From Amaranthus tricolor (lineage: Eukaryota; Streptophyta; Magnoliopsida; Caryophyllales; Amaranthaceae), in assembly GCF_026212465.1 (NCBI RefSeq), contig NC_080063.1:6754225-6818224 (forward strand): a stretch of DNA of 64,000 bases. The letters run 5' to 3'. A program made the translations under genes and the position numbers. The number at the start of each line of letters is the position of its first letter. Position 1 is the stretch's first letter. The notes below the pieces were generated by a model. The model was not told where the DNA came from, did no database searches, and saw only the letters and a list, made by a program, of their open reading frames with translations. Below, piece by piece: positions 58,230 to 64,000 of this stretch.

Positions 58230-59387
58230 GTGATAAAGGTGGTAATTGTTGGACGACTGTGAGGTTTGTAGGGGAGGAGAGGGGGTGTTAGGGTTTTGTT
58301 TTTTTCTTTTTGAAATAATAAAGTTAACAAATCATAAAAGGACACATGACGTTTCCTTATTTAGAAAAAATAAATACTTGAGGTTGACAAAACCACCTAG
58401 TCATTAAAAAGAAAACGAAAAAAAAAGGGTGAGATTTTTCAAATAAAAAAAACTAAAGATGAAATTTTTTAATTGAGAACCATCTAAAGGTGAAATTTTA
58501 AAATTAAATTATTCATATTCTTATTTTAAATTTTACAAATATACATAATTAACTAGTTTAAATTTATAAGGGATCCTTTTTACAACAAATTGACTAATTT
58601 AACAATCATTCATTTTAATTAAAAAGTCATTCTCTCTTCAATTACATTATGGTTATTGGTAAATTCCCCCCTTAATACCCATCAAAACCAACGTTACAAT
58701 CATAACAAAATACTTCTTTGCTTATTCTTTTCCTTACTTCAATGTTTTGTTTCTATCTTCATTATCAATGCAAAAGACTCAATGCTTAGCTACTTGCAAC
58801 AAATCTAATGAAGGAAAAAAAACCAAAAAAAAAAAAAAAAACAATTCTTAACACACATCAGCCCAACATTGCAACAAATACTTAAATATGTACAATCACA
58901 ATATAATCTTAAAGAGCTCTATTTAAACGTTATAGTACTTTTTTAAAATCTTAAAGTGATGACTTACAATTTTAAATTGATTACTAATAAGTGTTCACTA
59001 TAACACTATAATAAAACATATTTAATTTTAAAATGATCAATTATAATCTTAAAGTAATCACTTAAAATCTTAAAAGTAATAAGTTAATAATATGAGTTCA
59101 TCTCATGCAAGACTTGATATAAAAAAAGTTTAAAGTCTTTGCACTAAATATCAAATATGAGACCATCTTTATTTGGTTAACCCAATGTACACTTATTTTA
59201 AAGTGATCACTTACAATCTTAAAGTGATCAATTAGAGAAATGTGCTAATTATATAGGATTGTCTCGTGATGAGACGGAGTCATACTTGCTAAAGTTTTGT
59301 TATCACAATCGGTCCTTGATAAATAAAGAAAATTTTTTAAAAAAAATAAAATTATTTTGGGATTTACTTATTTTAAAAATAAATCTC
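58230..59387. other. Gene-free AT-rich intergenic DNA
   Basis: No gene. At 59040-59290 AT-rich phrases such as TTAAAGTGATCA repeat several times, and TTGTCTCGTGATGAGACGG at about 59260 looks like one end of a GAGACGGTCTC-family MITE. Confidence 0.4.
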
Positions 59388-59755
59388 AAAATAAGTTTTG
59401 GGAAATTTTAATTTGCAAATAAGCTTCTTTATGCCAAAACTGAGGTCAGGTATATGTTCGTTGTTACTAACAGCGAACAAAAAAACTTGTCAAAAAAGTC
59501 AAAATTATTTGTTCGTTATTACTAACAGCAAACAAAAGGTAGACAATGTCATAGCGTTTGAGGAGACAAAAAATAAAACATGTTTGTTCGCTCTTGATAA
59601 CAGCGAACAAGCATGTAATTCTTTTTGCCTTTCAAATGCTGTGAAGTAGTATCTCTTTTGTTCGTTGTTACTTACAGTGAATAAACATTACCTTAGGCTT
59701 GAACACAAAAACTCTTATTTTGGGAATTAAAATGTTCTAAAGTTTATTTTGAGAA
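59388..59755. mobile_element. Foldback element with GTTCGCTGTTA hairpins, copy 2
   Basis: Ends AAAATAAGTTTTGGGAAATT, TTAATTTGCAAATAAGC and the inverted CTCTTATTTTGGGAATTAAA, ATGTTCTAAAGTTTATTTT. Four hairpins of the GTTCGTTGTTA/TAACAGCGAAC type, plus the same nested pair seen at 48 kb (AATGTCATAGCGTTTGAGGA / CCTTTCAAATGCTGTGA). Clearly the same family as 48108-48525, more diverged. Confidence 0.7.
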
Positions 59756-60026
59756 CCATTTTTTTAAAAAAAGTTTATTTCATTCAATCTTTTAAAAAAT
59801 AAGAAGATTTAATGTGGTGACCCTGAGTTTTTGGCTTTTTCACAATGTTTTTAAAAAATCCGCATGATGACCTTCAGCTTCTACATTTTTCATGTAGTAG
59901 ACAAAATGTTATATTTTTGGTACAATAAAGTACTTATTTCGACTGTATTTCAAAATATGTAGTCAGTTAGAGTATTCACGACATGAATTAAAAAAGTTTA
60001 TATACCACATAAAACAACCGGTTTTG
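59756..60026. other. Gene-free spacer
   Basis: AT-rich; nothing recognised. Confidence 0.4.
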
Positions 60027-60260
60027 GACGAGACGACCTCATAATGAGACCGTCAATGGACGGCCCAATTTGCGCGTGTAACAACCTGGACATTTTTCAA
60101 TTTTGATATTAAATGTATCAATTTTGATCTTAAAGGTATCAATTTTCAAAACTGATACCTTTAAGGTCAAAATTGATAAATGTCTAGAAAATTAAAATAT
60201 TATTACACGTGTGAATTAGACCGATTTATATTGATGGTCTCATAATAAAATCGTCTCCTC
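60027..60260. mobile_element. Foldback MITE of the GAGACGGTCTC family
   Basis: Left GACGAGACGACCTCATAATG and right ATGGTCTCATAATAAAATCG, TCTCC are inverted. The middle is a strong palindrome: TCTTAAAGGTATCAATTTT opposes AAAACTGATACCTTTAAGG; GCGCGTGTAACAA opposes TTATTACACGTGT. Confidence 0.65.
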
Positions 60261-60907
60261 CAAATTTTTGTGCACATAAAAAAACCTTAAGTTCAGAATT
60301 ACAATATACAATTTTTAAAAAGTTAAGCTCACACCATTCTAAACAAAAAGCCCAATTGGGTTATTTGCCTGAAATTTGGGATGCAAAAAAAAAGGCCACG
60401 TGTTGTGAACTTTAGATTCCAACCATCTAGATTCCTCCATTAGTATCTCATACCCACTCACACACAAGTGATACTTCTTATAAACTTTATACTCCAAAAT
60501 AATTAAGACGTGAGAAAGTTTATTATGAGGTGGTCTAATATTTAGTTTTTAAAAAACATGACATTTGTTTATTTAATTATTTTTAAACTACATCTTAATG
60601 TCTATATCTATGTACTAAATAATTTAAAATTTATGAAATATATTATTTTATCATTATAATTGTTAATATCTATATTATGTTATCATTATAATTATTAATA
60701 TCTTTAATTGAACATGATAAAATAAAATTATTAAAAGCTAATATTAATAAAATATAAAGTTCAAACTTAAAATGATTATTGAATCATGTCAAAAATAAAT
60801 AAAAATAACATTGAAACGAAATGAGTATTAAAATTATACTTTCTTCGGAACTAATTGAATTTAACATAATTTCACTTACATTCATGATCTAGGAAAATTA
60901 TACAAAT
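60261..60907. other. Gene-free AT-rich intergenic DNA
   Basis: No gene or clear repeat ends. Confidence 0.4.
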
Positions 60908-61056
60908 TGTTATGAGAGACGGTCTCTCTAAGAGACACATTAGAATTTAGATATATGGACTAACTAGCCCAACTATACAAACTAAAGATAAAATAAGAAT
61001 GTGGGCTTATTGTTTTGATTTTGTCTTTTTAAGAAACGATCTCTCATAAGAGTAGT
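60908..61056. mobile_element. Short MITE of the GAGACGGTCTC family
   Basis: Left TTATGAGAGACGGTCTCTCT and right AGAAACGATCTCTCATAAG are inverted ends about 149 bp apart; AT-rich interior, non-coding. Confidence 0.65.
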
Positions 61057-61589
61057 TGAAAAAAATAACTAACATTCTAATTTTTTTAATGTAGTTACTT
61101 TTTTTTGAGATTAATGTAGTTACTTTTATTTTATGTCTTAAATCCATAAATTATTTAATTTTTACATTATTTTATTCATCTTTAATAATACTCCTATCTA
61201 ATACATAGTAATTACTTGTCTTATGTATTTTCAAATTTTGAATGGAAAGGTAAAAAAAGACGAATAGAGTAAATATAAGAAAAATCTAACGAGTCTTTTA
61301 AATTTGATTCTATAATATTTTCAATCTAAAAAAATAAATAACTAATTTAATATTTGATATAACCAAATCAAATAAAATTTCACCTAGTTATATTTTATTT
61401 AATAAATTCAGAACTAAATACAAATTATAATAGTGAAGAATAAATGAAGAAAATACTTATAATGTTGCATCTATTCTAAAACGGAAGAAGTATACACCAA
61501 AGCAAACATTGTTATTTCACGATTTTACTCTCCAAACCTGATCAAATCAAAATCTCTACACACGAAAATTAAATTCCATTTTGCGGTTC

Positions 61590-62263
61590 ATGCCATCTTC
61601 CTCCTGTTCGTCTTCAACTCAATCACACCCACCATTGTTCAAACTTAAAACCTCCATTCTTTCTTCTTTTTTTTTTTTTTTATTTTTTATTTTCGCTCTC
61701 TTCTTTCTCAGGCCTTTCTCTCTCCTCTCTTTCCTTTTCAAACCCCTAATTTTTTCTCTCTCTTCCGCCATGAAAGACCACTTCGATCCCAGTGACTTTC
61801 TTGCTGTTTATCATGATGAGAATAGCCATGATGATTCTCTCTTTCCTCATAACAGGCGTCTTCTTTGTCTTGATTCTTCCTTTTCTTCTTCTCTGTCTTC
61901 CAGCAATGATAATAACTTTCTCGTTTCTTACCAGTACTTTTCTTTTTTCAAAATTTTCGTGTTTTTTTTTTGTTTCTTTTGTGTTGATTTTCGTAATTGG
62001 ATGATGTGGAATTTTAATTGTGATTGCAGCTGGTGGAATGATGCGAGGAAGGAGTGCTTTCGTGAAAGTAAAGGTGTTTTGTATGCGGCGTCAACTGATG
62101 ATGTGAATGAGAAGGAATTTGATTCTGCCGATGAAATTGTTTTCAGTTTAAAGAGGAAAGTAAATGGTGATGATGATGGTAACGATGGTGATAAGGATGA
62201 GGGGTTCTCTGGTCCACAGTATGCGTTGATTTCGGAATGCATGTGGTTTAAAGCTCTTAAATG
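61590..62263 (+). CDS. 5' part of an unrecognised membrane-anchored protein gene (runs off the window)
   Basis: Two exons are visible: 61590-61933 and 62030-62263, ending in phase 2 at a GT donor after LKALK+TG; further exons should lie past 64000. The 192 visible residues begin MPSSSCSSSTQSHPPLFKLK, then a long hydrophobic stretch at about 22-55 (SILSSFFFFLFFIFALFFLR, LLSFLFKPLIF) that suggests a signal anchor or membrane segment. Next come MKDHFDPSDFLAVYHDE and a serine-rich run. Exon 2 gives HWWNDARKECFRESKGVLYA, an acidic stretch (NGDDDGNDGDKDE) and GPQYALISECMWFKALK. I do not recognise the family. The ATG at 61590 is the first in frame. The exon 1 donor (CCA|GTACTT) is not a strong consensus, but it alone keeps the frame into exon 2. 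Confidence 0.65.
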
Positions 62264-62808
62264 GTGACCTTCTTGTCCTTTAGTTGTTACTTTATATAGG
62301 TTATCGTTGCATGCTTCAGTTTCCTGTTTCCGAGTTTCATTTTGACTATGCTTCTGAATTTCTTGCGTATGTTCTTCGTGTTTTGTGCCTTTTTTTTGAG
62401 TCTATAGCATACTTGATCGATGCCTTTGAATGGACAATCTATTGAGAGATGTATGAATGTATCCACTGTTTAACTACTTAGGTGTAAAATTCAGAGTTTG
62501 TAGATGGCATTATACTATGGAATGATTCTTTTAGATGCTTTCTTGACAACAAAATTCTCATTTCTACAGAACGAGGCTTTATATTTGATCTAGCAGTATT
62601 GCGTGCCTAAATTAGAATAAATTGGATTAAAAGTATTGGAAAATGCTCATGACATCCAAATTAATGTGGCACGGAATGAAATTCTATCTGATACCAGAAA
62701 CAGAAACAGAACGAAATTTGATCTAATCTTACAAAAATAAAAGCATTATTATGTAAAAGCTCTTAATCCAATTTTTGGATCATCAAATTCAAGTACATAA
62801 ATTATAAA

Positions 62809-63752
62809 GAAAAAATTGCCCAGAATAATCCTTCCTTTGTCTGATTTCCATATAATAATCTTAATTATTGATTAACCATGAATAATTCTATCTATTTTTA
62901 CTTTATTAAATAACATTTAGTCTCTCTCACCTAATACTTCATCTCCCTCCTCTTTCATTACTAACTCCATTCATTAACCAACCTTTGTCTTCGCCATTCA
63001 CTCCACCCATCATCAATTCACGCCATTTTTTGATTTTGAAAAAGCAAAATTGAAGACTTTCTATTTGCCTGGTTCATTGAAGTGCGAGAGATAGAAAAAC
63101 ATAAGTGTGAGCAAGTAGTGTAAATTTGATACTTTTGCACACACAAAGAAAAAAAGAGTAATAATCAAGAGTACAAAATGTGTAGATGAAGTGGTTAGTA
63201 GAGAGAAAGTGGAGAAATGGCAGTAATAATCAAATGGAGCTGAAAATGGGATAGAGTAGTTGAAAATCAATCGAGAGTATTAGAAACTTTAGTTAACCCA
63301 CTTTTCAAAGGCAATATATCTGGACATTTAATCTTCAGAGTTTTGCAGTACTGTAGTACCTTCAAACAAATTTTACAGTTTCCATAGATTATCATATACC
63401 AACTTCTAGCACTACTAACAACATTGAGGATGAAGACAAGTTGATGATGTAGATATCTAAAGGAACTAAAAACTTATTTTAATGGAGTAAGAAGAAGGTA
63501 AATGAGAGAAAAAAATGGTTTTTGAAGTTGAAGAACAATGTAAACTGATTTTAATGAAGAAAAATCATGTGAAGAAGATTATATAAATGAAGAACAAAGT
63601 AACAATCAAAAACTGACCTGCTCCAGCCAGAAAGCTACTAGGATGCCACTGGAAACAAGTATCAATAGATGAGATTATTCATGGTTAATTAAACACTTGA
63701 GATTATTGTAAGGAAATCATACAAAGGTTGGATTATTTTGTGCAATTTTTCC
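62809..63752. mobile_element. 944-bp Mutator-like MITE with perfect 9-bp TSD, in the last gene's intron
   Basis: About 80-bp inverted ends: left AAAAATTGCCCAGAATAATC, CCTTTGTCTGATTTCC, TTAACCATGAATAAT; right rc AAAAATTGCACAAAATAATC, CCTTTGTATGATTTCC, TTAACCATGAATAAT. Flanked on both sides by AATTATAAA (62800-62808 and 63753-63761), a perfect 9-bp target duplication. Same family as 3512-3801 and 23776-24938. The interior frame 63061-63270 shows no homology. Confidence 0.85.
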
Positions 63753-63761
63753 AATTATAAA

Positions 63762-64000
63762 TCATAAAGTTGAATCTAAAAGAAAGACAATGCACAACCA
63801 ATAGCAACAAATATGATAAATCTAAGTCCATGTTATAACTCTTAATATATAAATCATAACCATTTTTTATAGTTCTACATTGATGGAAGTTCAATTACCA
63901 TTGATCGTTTTTAATCAGACAATTTACTTTTAAAAATCCCACCTTTCTATTATTTTTGAAAACTCCGATCTTTACCCTCAATTTTCTTCTAAAGATCTAA
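63762..64000. other. Remainder of the presumed intron
   Basis: AT-rich with no exon-like segment before the window ends. Confidence 0.4.

Noticed and set aside
61792..62242. Additional plus- and minus-strand frames over the last gene
   Set aside because: They overlap the spliced frame that carries the membrane segment and conserved-looking exon 2, and show no signature of their own.

Overview
This is a plant nuclear window, almost certainly from a eudicot. Genes are split by AT-rich GT-AG introns, and the products are typical plant ones: AKR4C-type aldo-keto reductases, a PPR protein, an ATL RING-H2 protein, an ML-domain lipid-binding protein, a plant glutaredoxin-like protein and a C2 NT-type protein. 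Long (AT)n microsatellites and dense transposon debris fill the gaps. I suspect Caryophyllales/Amaranthaceae from the style of the dispersed repeats, but no marker in the window proves it.

Layout. 0.6-10.5 kb: two tandem same-strand seven-exon AKR genes (309 and 310 aa), with an LTR-like sequence between them and MITE/SINE insertions in their introns. 11.5-13.7 kb: an intronless E-class PPR gene on the minus strand, probable orthologue of Arabidopsis At4g04370. 14-18 kb: repeats, including a 5S rRNA-derived pseudogene and (AT)n-flanked mobile sequences. 18.4-18.9 kb: an ATL-type RING-H2 gene. 19-25 kb: MITEs, a minus-strand LTR and a 1.16 kb element with a perfect 9-bp target duplication. 25.1-30.0 kb: the most interesting object, a 4.88 kb Mutator-like element. 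It has about 105-bp terminal inverted repeats, an 8/9-matching 9-bp target duplication, a decayed plant-mobile-domain (PMD) gene and a convergent, truncated FAR1/MULE transposase. Both genes carry palindromic GTGCGAC hairpin clusters in their first introns. 30.6-32.3 kb: the 3' end of a Ty3/gypsy element next to a C-terminal fragment of a PLP-homeostasis (YggS/PLPBP) gene. 33-34.8 kb: MITEs and a SINE. 35.0-39.3 kb: a four-exon ML-domain gene. 43.2-44.0 kb: an intronless glutaredoxin-like gene. 45.2-46.9 kb: a non-autonomous CACTA element with TSD AAT. 48-51 kb and 59 kb: foldback elements packed with hairpins built on GTTCGCTGTTA. 51.4-55.8 kb: a four-exon, 773-aa C2 NT-type gene on the minus strand. 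61.6 kb to the window end: the first two exons of an unrecognised membrane-anchored protein gene, with a 944-bp Mutator-like MITE in its next intron.

The host genes share no evident pathway; only the AKR pair is a functional cluster. The unusual biology here is transposon biology: several unrelated non-autonomous families independently carry arrays of short perfect hairpins, and the PMD-carrying MULE keeps a full set of structural landmarks. Splice sites were placed by reading consensus signals, reading-frame continuity and family similarity; no alignment was run.
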